Shown here in pieces: positions 1-8,294 of a stretch of 64,000 bases of DNA (its first letter is position 1; each line of letters begins with the position of its first letter). This DNA comes from Alphaproteobacteria bacterium Ga0077535 (GTDB lineage Bacteria > Pseudomonadota > Alphaproteobacteria > Caulobacterales > Aquidulcibacteraceae), in contig LNEK01000019.1 of the NCBI GenBank assembly GCA_001464425.1, forward strand, positions 1 through 64,000, written 5' to 3'. The notes under the pieces are model-generated. The model was given only the letters and a program-made list of their open reading frames with translations. It was not told the DNA's origin and ran no database searches. The position numbers and the translations under genes were made by a program.

Positions 1-1
1 G

Positions 2-88
2 CGCCGCCTCAACGAACGCCCGCGGAAAACGCTGGACTTCCGCACCCCCGCAGAGCGATTTAGTGAGTGTGTTGCGTCGATCGGTTGA
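2..88 (+). mobile_element. C-terminal tail of an IS30-type transposase (partial)
   Basis: An open frame enters from the left edge and stops at 86-88. Its 28 residues contain a LNERPRKTLDFRTPAE-type stretch, which matches the conserved C-terminal end of IS30-family transposases (usually LNxRPRKTLGFxTPAE). Only this tail lies in the window, so intactness of the element cannot be judged. No terminal inverted repeat could be identified between the stop codon and the next gene. The neighbouring 393-residue orphan gene could be cargo or flanking sequence; this is not decidable here. Confidence 0.7.
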
Positions 89-164
89 GGCCGCAGCCGA
101 TTGTGGACGCTTGCGGACTTCGACATGACGCCCCATTGCAAACGCTGGGGTAGAACTGTTCCTG

Positions 165-1346
165 CTAGTTGCGCTGCGGGCTGTTGGTAGTCGTAGAGCC
201 ACCAAGCGCCCTCACAAGCCCGGAAAGCGCCTCGGCGCGGCTTGTGAAGGTGACATTCAGCGTGAGTGGGCTGTCGGGGACGTCACAGGCGTCGTCAGCG
301 TCACCACTATCGGCGACGCGTCGGCACGCTGCGATGACAGCATCAAACAGAGGGCGTTCAGTCGCCCAAAGGTCTGCAACCACAGCAGCCATTGAAATGC
401 GGGCGCCGGCGCGACTTTCGCGGAGCGCTACTTCGTCCCCAATCCGGTCGACTACACCATCGTACGATCCGCGTGCACCACCCCTTATTTGAAGGGCAAG
501 TCCATTGCTGTCGGGACTCGCAGCTGCTTGCGCGAGGCGGGCGCCGTGCGCCGTCAGCGCTTGTGAGGCGCTGTCGCAAGCGGCGCCTGTTTCAGAGCGT
601 GCGCCTGTATGCGCGAAGGCCACACAATAGCTCAGCAGCGCTTCTGGGTTGTCAGGAGTTGTGGCCACGAACGCCTCCCTACAAAGCGCCAACCAGTCTC
701 CCCAGCGCCGCGCCCTAAGCGCGGCATACGCCAGACAATCCTTTTCTCTCACGAACGGGTCAGGCCCTTGAAGTCGATACTGAGTGGCGCGCAAGTAGCT
801 GCAGACGCGGCGCGCCGCGTCGTCTTGCCCCGCGTCAGCGGCGCGAGAGGCGAGATTGGTCCAATAAGTGATGTGAGGGTTGGCGCCCCCCATGAAGATT
901 GCCGACGCTTCGCGCAGCTGTATCTCGCACGCAAAATCACCATCGATGCGGGCAGCCTCCGCGACGATTTCGAATAGGTTTCCAGTTTCGTAGTCGATGG
1001 TGCGTGGACCGCACGCGGGCAGATTGCTTTCAGCGTCGGGACGGAAATCGCAGGGCATTGCGGGCGATGGCAGCACAGCGACATCTATGCGCGCTGCTTC
1101 GCTCCTATAGAACGCAGTTTCTCGTGCGCGCCACGCAACGAGTGTCTCGCGGTCGCGTTGTGCCGCAAGGCGAAGCGCTCGATTAAGCGCCCAACGCCTC
1201 TCCCTCACGGGAGCGGCGCCTTCAATATAGCCCGCCAGGAAAGATAGTCTCTCGGTCTCAGGCACCGCGTCTTCCGGCATTGGCCGCCGCTCAGACACAA
1301 GCGGCGTGGGGGGGCGCCGCGACCCTGGACCGGTCTTGCGCAACAA
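165..1346 (-). CDS. hypothetical protein, alpha-helical, unknown function
   Basis: A 393-residue ORF with no family I recognise. It is rich in Ala and Arg and looks alpha-helical, with several short Cys-containing stretches and TPR-like spacing of small and aromatic residues around residues 150-250, which is only an impression. The first 22 residues are Arg/Pro-rich. A second ATG at 1280, which would start the protein with MPEDAVPETE, looks more natural and gives 371 residues. No signal peptide or membrane segment is obvious. It sits alone beside an IS30 transposase tail, so it may be an accessory gene. Confidence 0.55.
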   Translation of the reverse strand: MLRKTGPGSRRPPTPLVSERRPMPEDAVPETERLSFLAGYIEGAAPVRERRWALNRALRLAAQRDRETLVAWRARETAFYRSEAARIDVAVLPSPAMPCDFRPDAESNLPACGPRTIDYETGNLFEIVAEAARIDGDFACEIQLREASAIFMGGANPHITYWTNLASRAADAGQDDAARRVCSYLRATQYRLQGPDPFVREKDCLAYAALRARRWGDWLALCREAFVATTPDNPEALLSYCVAFAHTGARSETGAACDSASQALTAHGARLAQAAASPDSNGLALQIRGGARGSYDGVVDRIGDEVALRESRAGARISMAAVVADLWATERPLFDAVIAACRRVADSGDADDACDVPDSPLTLNVTFTSRAEALSGLVRALGGSTTTNSPQRN

Positions 1347-1710
1347 CAGGCCCAGTCGCGAACGACCAGCACAAAATGGCTATCAGGACTCTCAAACTAC
1401 CAACACCCGGGTCACTCGCCTGATCTACACCACGAGACTGAACGACCGCAAAGGGCCAAGGTAGACCGTTGTACAGAATTCCGCGAATGACCTAGTCGAT
1501 CCAAATCGGCCGGCCGCGCCCTGCCCACGTGAACGGCTCAAGTTCGCTGGTTCCAGTCATTGAGATGGTGCATGGATGCAACGCAAAATGAAGCATCAGG
1601 TCGTTGAAAAGGAACGGCCAGCAACCCGCCCCATCGGGGATGGCTTCACCGGGCTAGAATTCCAAGTCCAGGCGTGAAACCAGATAAGCCCGCCATACGT
1701 ACCTTAAAGT
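1347..1710. other. intergenic region, nothing recognised
   Basis: These 364 bases separate the orphan minus-strand gene from msrB. No convincing ORF, RNA gene, hairpin followed by a T-run, or repeat was seen. The promoters of both flanking genes presumably lie here. Confidence 0.5.
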
Positions 1711-2214
1711 ATGACAATCTCACGCCGCACCTTCTTCCTCACCGCCGCCGCGCTGCCAATCGCCGCTTGCGCCGCTGAGGCGCAGCAAATCCCAACCGCC
1801 GCGAACGAAGCGCGCTACGCCAACGATCCAATTCGTCGGCTCACGGAGGCGCAATGGCGTGCGCGACTTGAACCGCAGGCATTCCGCGTGCTGCGCCAGG
1901 AGGCTACCGAGCGCGCCGGCACGAGCCCGCTCGACAACGAGCATCGGCGCGGGACTTTCGTTTGCGCCGGATGCGAGCTTGAGCTGTTCCGTTCCGAGTG
2001 GAAGTTCGATTCCGGCATCGGCTGGCCGAGTTTCTTCCGCGTCATCGAGGCGAACATAGGTACGAAGCAAGACGTGCTGCTGTTCACGCCGCGCACGGAA
2101 TATCATTGCGCGCGCTGCCTTGGGCACCAAGGTCACGTGTTCGAAGACGGCCCTCGCCCAACCGGCCTGCGCTATTGCAATAACGGCGCGGCGCTTCGGT
2201 TTGTGCCAGCCTAA
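1711..2214 (+). CDS. msrB: peptide-methionine (R)-S-oxide reductase, exported (MsrB)
   Basis: MsrB reduces methionine-R-sulfoxide in damaged proteins. The 167-residue product shows the two zinc-binding CxxC pairs of the family (Cys85/88 and Cys133/136) and the C-terminal RYCNNGAAL segment carrying catalytic Cys156 (RYCxNSASL in most homologues). The N-terminus has a twin-arginine start (SRRTFFL) and a lipobox-like IAAC at residues 17-20, so it is probably exported folded by Tat and possibly lipidated. This points to periplasmic protein repair. It is monocistronic as far as can be seen and convergent with the hydroxylase operon downstream. Confidence 0.92.
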   Translation: MTISRRTFFLTAAALPIAACAAEAQQIPTAANEARYANDPIRRLTEAQWRARLEPQAFRVLRQEATERAGTSPLDNEHRRGTFVCAGCELELFRSEWKFDSGIGWPSFFRVIEANIGTKQDVLLFTPRTEYHCARCLGHQGHVFEDGPRPTGLRYCNNGAALRFVPA

Positions 2215-2241
2215 CGGCTCAGGCCAGCCGCAGCGGCGGCA

Positions 2242-3051
2242 TCAATCTTCGGCATGGATCGGTTGCAGCAGCATACGTGACAGATGCAAGCTCGCTGGGT
2301 CGCGGAAATTCTCAACACCAATCGTCATTCGATCATGGCCGTCGGCGGGCTGGTCGCGGTAGGTCCGAAATGCCCGATCCCACCACGGCAAACTGAATCC
2401 GAAATTGCTGTTCGTCTCCTCGCGACGCACCGAGTGATGCACGCGGTGCATATCAGGTGTTACAACAACCAATCGCACAATTCGATCGAGCGGCCGCGGC
2501 AGTTTGATATTTGCGTGATTGAACATGGTCGTCGCGTTGAGCAACACTTCGAACACCAAGACTGCAACCGCCGGCGCCCCCAAGGCCACCACCGCCGCAA
2601 TCTTGATCAACATCGATAGCAATATTTCCACCGGATGGAATCGCACGCCCGTCGTCACGTCGAATTCAAGATCGGTGTGATGGACGCGGTGGAGCCGCCA
2701 GAGCAGCGGCACGGCGTGAAACAGCCGATGCTGCAGGTAGATCACAAGGTCGAGGGCGATCACCGAGCCTAGTATCGCGACAGCCGCAGGCGCGTTGATC
2801 ACTTGAAAGAGCCCCCAACCCCGAGATTCGGCGAAGATCGCAGCCCCGACCGCCGCAGCTGGAAAGAGTATGCGAAGCGCCAGCGTGTTGATGATGGAGA
2901 GTCCGAGGTTTCCAGGCCAACGCCGCGCTCTTGAGATGGCTTGCGGCCGCTTCGGCGCCGCGAGCTCCCAAACGACCATTACCACGAAGACGCCGACAAA
3001 AGCGCCAAAGCGAATAACCGGCTCGCTGGAACTCAGCGCCTGCCCGATCAC
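2242..3051 (-). CDS. sterol desaturase / fatty acid hydroxylase family membrane protein
   Basis: Integral membrane di-iron oxygenase family (PF04116). The histidine clusters are visible: HRLFH at 108-112, HRVHH at 121-125, an isolated His at 179 and HRVHH at 202-206. Hydrophobic segments lie near residues 12-30, 50-75 and 85-107. The substrate cannot be deduced; family members hydroxylate or desaturate lipids, sterols or carotenoids. It is the last gene of a four-gene minus-strand operon and its ATG overlaps the stop of the DUF1499 gene by 4 bases, so it is probably translationally coupled to the TIGR04283/TIGR04282 transferases. Confidence 0.88.
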   Translation of the reverse strand: MIGQALSSSEPVIRFGAFVGVFVVMVVWELAAPKRPQAISRARRWPGNLGLSIINTLALRILFPAAAVGAAIFAESRGWGLFQVINAPAAVAILGSVIALDLVIYLQHRLFHAVPLLWRLHRVHHTDLEFDVTTGVRFHPVEILLSMLIKIAAVVALGAPAVAVLVFEVLLNATTMFNHANIKLPRPLDRIVRLVVVTPDMHRVHHSVRREETNSNFGFSLPWWDRAFRTYRDQPADGHDRMTIGVENFRDPASLHLSRMLLQPIHAED

Positions 3052-3830
3052 TCGAACGCGCTTTGAAACGCGCGTACCCGTTTGGCGTTGGCGCCGAGAT
3101 CGGAGACGCCAACGCGCGACGTCGAACGTATATCAATACGCGATCCGCCCGCCGCAGGCGCTACCTGCACAACCACGTCATCGACAAAGCCGAACCATAG
3201 GGAACGAACGCTGGCCTCAATGCGGCCGTTCGCCGGATCTGTCGCGTCGATGCTCCACCCTTCAGCTTGGGCCGCCGCCAATGCGGTCTCGAACGCCTCG
3301 GCCGGTGATTGTGCAAGCATGATCGGTTGAATGTCCGGATAGGCGCTCCGCTGGAGCGCCCGGGCCGACTGACCAGCGGCAGCGCCGAAGCGATCATCGT
3401 CGGGCACGTACGGATCGGCCTCGACCGGATTGCCGCCTGGCACGGCGGCGCGCAACGCCATCACCCGCTCTGAAAACATAAGTGGCGCACTGGCATCGGA
3501 GACGATGTCGTGAATGGGCGGAATGGAAGCCGCTTCATTGCGCACGTATCCCGCATAGCCGAGCGCGAGAACCGGGATAGCAAGCGCAAGCGCAGCCTTG
3601 CCCAAGCCAGTCCTTGGCTTGACCAGAAGCGCCAGCACCAGCGCGACCAGCGCAAGTCCTGCCGCCGCCATCAGCAAGAGCGGCCCATAGCCAAGCGTGA
3701 GCGTGCCGAAGCCGAACCGCCAATCGATCAAGCCAAAGCGCGTAGCGAGCGCCGCTGCAGCGAAATAGATTGGCAGCGCCAACGACAGAAAGAACGCCGC
3801 CGCCACGATGAAAGCTCGAACCTTACTCAT
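3048..3830 (-). CDS. DUF1499 domain membrane protein
   Basis: A 260-residue protein with three N-terminal hydrophobic segments (about residues 7-30, 45-70 and 78-95) followed by a soluble domain. The C-terminal half, including a RIEASVRSLWFGFVDD-type stretch and the SRVGVSDLGANAKRVRAF ending, matches DUF1499. The function of this domain is unknown. The gene overlaps the genes on both sides by 4 bases (ATGA arrangements), so it is co-translated with the transferase genes upstream and the hydroxylase downstream. An accessory membrane role in that pathway is inferred only from this coupling. Confidence 0.85.
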   Translation of the reverse strand: MSKVRAFIVAAAFFLSLALPIYFAAAALATRFGLIDWRFGFGTLTLGYGPLLLMAAAGLALVALVLALLVKPRTGLGKAALALAIPVLALGYAGYVRNEAASIPPIHDIVSDASAPLMFSERVMALRAAVPGGNPVEADPYVPDDDRFGAAAGQSARALQRSAYPDIQPIMLAQSPAEAFETALAAAQAEGWSIDATDPANGRIEASVRSLWFGFVDDVVVQVAPAAGGSRIDIRSTSRVGVSDLGANAKRVRAFQSAFE

Positions 3831-4429
3831 GCACCCTGCCTCCCCGCCATCTGTTGGCGCCAGCGCCGATAACTGGCGCCGTCATCAACGTCTTCCAACT
3901 CGCGCAGCACCATCACACGCTTACCGGCCAGATTGCTGAGCGTATCGGCGCGCGCATGCCGCGTCGACCATCGAACGGCTTTAAACGGCAAATGTTGGCG
4001 CTGGGCTTGGGCAAAGCCAATGAGCCAATAGCCGCCATCAAGCGCCGGGCCGATAACCGCGTCGCTGTTTTCCAGCGCTTCGAACGCCGCTTCAATATCG
4101 GTTGTCGCTACGTCCGGCGTATCGCTGCCGATGTAGACGAGCGGGCCCGGCTCCAACCGCTCCGACACGCGCGCCATGCGTTCGCCAAGATCACCCTCTC
4201 CCTGACCGAGTACGAGGTCGGCCCCGGGACACTCCACTGGCTCATCGGGCGTGATCGCCAGGCAAAGCCGCCAGCGCGGGTCCGCACCTAGACGACGCAA
4301 GAGCCGTCCGAGGGCGACGCGTTGAAAACGGTGCGCAGCGGAATCGCCGATGTCGGCGGCAAGCCGGCGTTTGCCCTCGCCTAAGCGAGGCCTCCTGGCC
4401 ATCAACACGAGAGTACGATCAGCGACCAT
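3827..4429 (-). CDS. TIGR04282-type transferase (arsenosugar-associated, CofC-like)
   Basis: A 200-residue nucleotidyl/glycosyl-transferase fold protein of the group once named 'transferase 1, rSAM/selenodomain-associated' (DUF2064) and now linked to arsenosugar biosynthesis. Supporting motifs are the N-terminal MARRPRLGEGKRRLA, the central YIGSDTPD and the VIGPALDGGYWLIGF stretch. It overlaps the TIGR04283 glycosyltransferase by 11 bases, and this pair is the typical partner combination. What it transfers is not shown by the sequence. An arsenic-containing sugar is only one possibility, since no ArsM or classic ArsS gene lies in this window. Confidence 0.88.
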   Translation of the reverse strand: MVADRTLVLMARRPRLGEGKRRLAADIGDSAAHRFQRVALGRLLRRLGADPRWRLCLAITPDEPVECPGADLVLGQGEGDLGERMARVSERLEPGPLVYIGSDTPDVATTDIEAAFEALENSDAVIGPALDGGYWLIGFAQAQRQHLPFKAVRWSTRHARADTLSNLAGKRVMVLRELEDVDDGASYRRWRQQMAGRQGA

Positions 4430-5096
4430 AGAAGCGCACTATGCGTTCAATCGGGGCGCCGACGCTGAACATCGTGAGACAGACGACGTTGCGCGCACTG
4501 CGCTCCAGCCAACCATCTTCGCGCCAGCGCCGCGACGAGGTCGTTGCGGCGCTGGCAAGCGTCTTTAGCCGCCGCCTGCCGATGCGGCGCACGAAGTCCA
4601 CGTCTTCCATAAGCGGCAGCGGCCGAAACCCGCCCAGTGCAGCGTAGAGGCTTCGATGGATCAAGAGACCCTGATCCCCGTAGGGAAGCGCGAACAGAAG
4701 AACCCGCAACGCCACTAGCCATTCCAAAACGCGCGCCTGCCATGCGACATCGTCCAGCTTGAACCGAAACACGCCAACGGTTGCTGCCGCGTTCGTTTCG
4801 TTCGTGAGCGCGTCGACATGGGTCCGCCAGCCGGGCGCCAGGAGCGTGTCGGCATGCAAGAAAAGCAGCCAGTCTTGGGTCGCGAGTTCAGCGCCTGCGC
4901 GCAATTGCTGACCGCGCCCACGCTCGCTTACCTTGACGCGCGCCCCGGCCGCGCTGGCCACGCGAACCGTCGCATCTTCGGAGCCGCCGTCGATGACGAT
5001 GATCTCCTCGGCCCCCGCAACGGAGCGCAACGTAGCGGCAAGACTCGCTTCGGCGTTCAGCGTTGGAATTATGACCGCAATGCCCATTGGGGCCAC
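4419..5096 (-). CDS. TIGR04283-type family 2 glycosyltransferase (arsenosugar-associated)
   Basis: A compact 225-residue GT-A fold enzyme. It begins with the classic IAVIIPTLNAE GT2 start, has an IVIDGGSEDAT loop, a LFLHADT DxD-type site near residue 80 and the PYGDQGLLIHR stretch characteristic of the 'transferase 2, rSAM/selenodomain-associated' group. It is the first gene of the four-gene minus operon and diverges from the TVP38 gene across about 130 bases. The family is associated with arsenosugar biosynthesis loci; the acceptor and donor in this organism are unknown. Confidence 0.9.
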   Translation of the reverse strand: MAPMGIAVIIPTLNAEASLAATLRSVAGAEEIIVIDGGSEDATVRVASAAGARVKVSERGRGQQLRAGAELATQDWLLFLHADTLLAPGWRTHVDALTNETNAAATVGVFRFKLDDVAWQARVLEWLVALRVLLFALPYGDQGLLIHRSLYAALGGFRPLPLMEDVDFVRRIGRRRLKTLASAATTSSRRWREDGWLERSARNVVCLTMFSVGAPIERIVRFYGR

Positions 5097-5225
5097 ATGA
5101 CCGCGAGGTTCAGACTTGGCAAGTGCGGCGGATGCTGCGACCGGTGCACCTAAGATGTAACCGCGCTGCGGCCTGCGCGTATCCAGGGTGAGCGCTCATG
5201 CCCAGTGGGCACGGGAGAATGATGC

Positions 5226-5960
5226 ATGGCCGAGCTCGAACAGGCGCCGCCCGCCAGGCGCGGCATTTGGGGTCGGCTCGCGTTGGGCGCCGTGCTGGCC
5301 TTGGCGCTGTTAGCGGCATGGCGTTTCGGGGTCTTTGAATATCTCAATTTCGAAACCTTGCGCGCACAGCGCCAGACGCTGACGGCATTCGTGGCGGCCA
5401 ATCAAATCCTCGCCTTTGCCGCCTTCATCGTAATCTATGTAGTGATCACCACGCTCGCGCTTCCAGGCGCGTTCTGGATCACGATTTTGGGCGGCTATTT
5501 GTTCGGTCTGATTGGCGGCGCTGTCGCCACCACGATCGGCGCCACTTTGGGCGCGACGGCGTTGTTTGTGATCGCGCGCTACCTTCTTGCCGATACGTTG
5601 CGAGCGCGCGCCGGCCCGTTCCTGAAAAAGCTGGAGGCAGGCTTTGAACAAAACGCCATCAGCTATCTGCTCACGCTGCGGCTGGTTCCGGTCGTGCCGT
5701 TCTTTATCGCGAATGTTGCGCCGGCCTTTCTCGGAGCGCGCTTGAGCAGCTTCGTTTGGACGACCGCTGTCGGGATCATACCCGGCGTCATCGCCTACAC
5801 GTGGATCGGCGCCGGCCTCGGCGCAGCGTTCGACGCCGGAGAGGCGCCCGATATCGCAGCGTTCGCGCGAGAATTGGCGCCCGCCTTCATCGCGCTCGCA
5901 GCGCTCGCCATCGCACCCGCAATCTATAGCCGCTTTAAACGCCCGAAAGCGGCCAGCTAG
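5226..5960 (+). CDS. TVP38/TMEM64 (VTT domain) membrane protein
   Basis: A 244-residue integral membrane protein of the DedA/VTT superfamily. There is a hydrophobic segment at 20-36, and the VTT core runs through residues 55-215 with the typical glycine-rich ITILGGYLFG stretch and a VPFFIANVAPAFLGA re-entrant loop. Members are proposed to act in lipid scrambling or small-molecule flux. A GGGAG-like site precedes the ATG. It leads the plus-strand operon with the FAD oxidoreductase, 13 bases apart, an arrangement common in rSAM/selenodomain loci. Confidence 0.9.
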   Translation: MAELEQAPPARRGIWGRLALGAVLALALLAAWRFGVFEYLNFETLRAQRQTLTAFVAANQILAFAAFIVIYVVITTLALPGAFWITILGGYLFGLIGGAVATTIGATLGATALFVIARYLLADTLRARAGPFLKKLEAGFEQNAISYLLTLRLVPVVPFFIANVAPAFLGARLSSFVWTTAVGIIPGVIAYTWIGAGLGAAFDAGEAPDIAAFARELAPAFIALAALAIAPAIYSRFKRPKAAS

Positions 5961-5973
5961 GAGTTTAGCTTTT

Positions 5974-7404
5974 ATGGAAAACATAAAAGCGGACATCGCC
6001 ATTATCGGCGGCGGCTCCGCTGGATTAGTCGCAGCCTCCGGCGCCGCTCAGCTCGGCCAAAGGGTCGTGCTGTTTGAAAGCGGTGAAATGGGAGGCGACT
6101 GCCTGAATTATGGCTGCGTGCCTTCAAAGTCGCTGATTGCAGCGGCGCGTGCAGCCCAGAACGCACGCACGGCGGGCCCACTCGGGCTCGACATCGCGCC
6201 TCCGCAAGTCGATTGGCCTCGCGTCAAGGCGCACGTCCACGGTGTGATCGAAACCATTGCGCCGATCGATAGCCAAGAGCGTTTCGAAGGCCTCGGCGTC
6301 AGCGTCGTGCGCGAACGCGCGCGCTTTGCCGATGCGCGCACGATCGTCTCCGAGAGTGTGCGTGTGCGCGCGCGCCTGATGGTGATCGCCACCGGCGCCC
6401 GCGCTGGCGCGCCGCCAATTCCGGGTTTGAGCGAGGTCCCTTATCTCACCAATGAGACCATCTTCAGCATCGACGCGTTGCCGGCACATCTCATCATCCT
6501 TGGCGCCGGCGCTATCGGGCTCGAACTCGGCCAGGCCTTTGCCCGCCTTGGATCCAAGGTCACATTGATCGAAGCCGGCACGCTCTTCGCCGGCAAAGAC
6601 GACGAAGCAGCCAAAGTCCTGCGCGCGAAACTCAACGCCGAGGGGCTCACCCTGCTCGAATCCGCGAAGGCGCAGCGCATCGAAGGCGCGGACGGCGTCA
6701 TCGCCGCCGACATCGAGCTGGGCGGCGCAATCAAACGCATCGAAGGCTCCCACCTTCTGGTCGCTGCCGGACGCAAGCCCAATGTCGAGGACCTTGGCCT
6801 AGAGGCCGCCGGCGTCATTTACGACAAACGCGGCGTCACCACCGACGCTCGCTTGCAAACCTCCAATCGGCGCGTCTATGCGCTGGGCGACGTCGCCTCA
6901 CGCGAACAATTCACTCACGCTGCGGGGCTCCACGGATCGCTCTTCGTGCGCAATGCATTGTTCAAGCTCTCGCCCGGCCGCGCTGACGCTGCGCCCATTC
7001 CACGCGTCATCTATACCGAGCCCGAATACGCGGCTGTCGGCGTGTCGGAAGCAGAAGCGCGGGAGCGCTGGGGCGATAAGGTGCGGGTGCTCTTTGTGCC
7101 AATGCACGACAATGACCGCGCACAGACCGAGCGCGACACTGAGGGCTTCGCCCGCGTCATCGTCCGCACCAATGGTGAGATTCTGGGCGCCGTCATCGTT
7201 GGAGCGCACGCTGGCGAGACTATCGCAACCGTCGCCCTGGCGATCGCCAACAAGCTCAAGATCGCGGCCTTCACATCGAGCTTCGTGCCCGCCTATCCTA
7301 CTCGCGCAGAAATCTTGAAGCGCGCTGCAGGGCAATTCTACACCGAGAGCCTGTTCTCGCCGCGCACCAAGCTTTTGGTTCGGTTGCTCGCGCAACTGCC
7401 TTAA
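5974..7404 (+). CDS. FAD-dependent disulfide oxidoreductase (mercuric reductase-like)
   Basis: A 476-residue class I flavoprotein disulfide reductase. It has an N-terminal FAD-binding GGGSAGLVAAS motif (12-22), the redox-active disulfide in GGDCLNYGCVPSK (Cys43/Cys48), a second NAD(P)-binding GAGAIGLELGQAFARLG motif near residue 180, the ALGDVA FAD motif and a C-terminal dimerisation domain. It lacks the N-terminal HMA domain and C-terminal Cys pair of true mercuric reductase. The C-terminal catalytic region reads AYPTRAE, without the His seen in the HPT of lipoamide dehydrogenases. A role in the neighbouring pathway is inferred from the operon. Confidence 0.9.
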   Translation: MENIKADIAIIGGGSAGLVAASGAAQLGQRVVLFESGEMGGDCLNYGCVPSKSLIAAARAAQNARTAGPLGLDIAPPQVDWPRVKAHVHGVIETIAPIDSQERFEGLGVSVVRERARFADARTIVSESVRVRARLMVIATGARAGAPPIPGLSEVPYLTNETIFSIDALPAHLIILGAGAIGLELGQAFARLGSKVTLIEAGTLFAGKDDEAAKVLRAKLNAEGLTLLESAKAQRIEGADGVIAADIELGGAIKRIEGSHLLVAAGRKPNVEDLGLEAAGVIYDKRGVTTDARLQTSNRRVYALGDVASREQFTHAAGLHGSLFVRNALFKLSPGRADAAPIPRVIYTEPEYAAVGVSEAEARERWGDKVRVLFVPMHDNDRAQTERDTEGFARVIVRTNGEILGAVIVGAHAGETIATVALAIANKLKIAAFTSSFVPAYPTRAEILKRAAGQFYTESLFSPRTKLLVRLLAQLP

Positions 7405-7418
7405 GAGAGTTCGATCGC

Positions 7419-8294
7419 ATGACATCTTGGCGTTTGGGAATCATCGGCGGCTCGGGCCTCTACGACATCGACGCCCTTGAAGACCGCCGTTGGACGCGGG
7501 TCGCCAGCCCGTGGGGCGAGGCCTCGGACGAAGTGCTGACCGGCGTTCTAAACGGCGTTGAGCTCGCTTTCCTACCGCGGCACGGCCGTGGCCACCTAAT
7601 CCCGCCATCCGCCATCAACGCCCGCGCCAATATCGATGTGCTGAAGCGCGTAGGCTGCACGGACATTGTTTCTGTTTCCGCCGTCGGGTCTCTGCGGGAG
7701 GGTCTACCGCCCGGCGCCCTTGTGCTCGCCGATCAATACATCGATCGCACACGTCAGCGCCCTAGCAGCTTCTTTGGCCCCGGCCTCGTCGCTCATGTCT
7801 CCATGGCCGATCCAGTGTGTCCGCGCCTCTCGGCGCTCGTGCAAAGCGCAGGCGGCCGCGCAGGCGCTGAGATCAAGCCAAAGGCAACATATCTCGCCAT
7901 GGAGGGCCCGCAGTTCTCGACGCGCGCAGAGAGCCGCCTCTATCGCAGCTGGGGATGTGACATCATCGGGATGACGGCGATGCCAGAGGCGCGTCTGGCG
8001 CGCGAAGCTGAACTTCCTTACGCCGCCCTTTGCATGGTCACCGATTACGATTGCTGGCGCGAAGACAGCCCCGATGTCGATGTCGCCAGCATCCTCGCCG
8101 TCATGCACGCCAACGTCGCCCGCGCCAGGCAGATATTGGCCGAGCTCACTTCAGTGCTGAGCGATGTCCCGCGTTCGCCTTCGCCAATCGATACCTGCCT
8201 CGACATGGCGCTCATCACCGATCCCGCAAAGTGGGATCAAGACTTGGCGCAAAAGCTTGACGCAATCTGCGCGCGGCGCTTCGCCAAAGCCTAA
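7419..8294 (+). CDS. mtnP: S-methyl-5'-thioadenosine phosphorylase (MTAP)
   Basis: This enzyme cleaves 5'-methylthioadenosine, or a related 5'-modified adenosine, with phosphate to adenine and a 5-modified ribose 1-phosphate. The 291-residue protein begins with the phosphate-binding LGIIGGSGLYDI motif, has LPRHGRGH and PPSAINARANI (substrate and phosphate contacts), the MEGPQFSTRAES loop and IGMTAMPEA with the following acidic VTDYDCW. It is third in the TVP38/FAD operon and overlaps the convergent radical SAM gene by 4 bases. This neighbourhood suggests it may process a 5'-deoxyadenosyl product rather than only serve methionine salvage. Confidence 0.93.
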   Translation: MTSWRLGIIGGSGLYDIDALEDRRWTRVASPWGEASDEVLTGVLNGVELAFLPRHGRGHLIPPSAINARANIDVLKRVGCTDIVSVSAVGSLREGLPPGALVLADQYIDRTRQRPSSFFGPGLVAHVSMADPVCPRLSALVQSAGGRAGAEIKPKATYLAMEGPQFSTRAESRLYRSWGCDIIGMTAMPEARLAREAELPYAALCMVTDYDCWREDSPDVDVASILAVMHANVARARQILAELTSVLSDVPRSPSPIDTCLDMALITDPAKWDQDLAQKLDAICARRFAKA

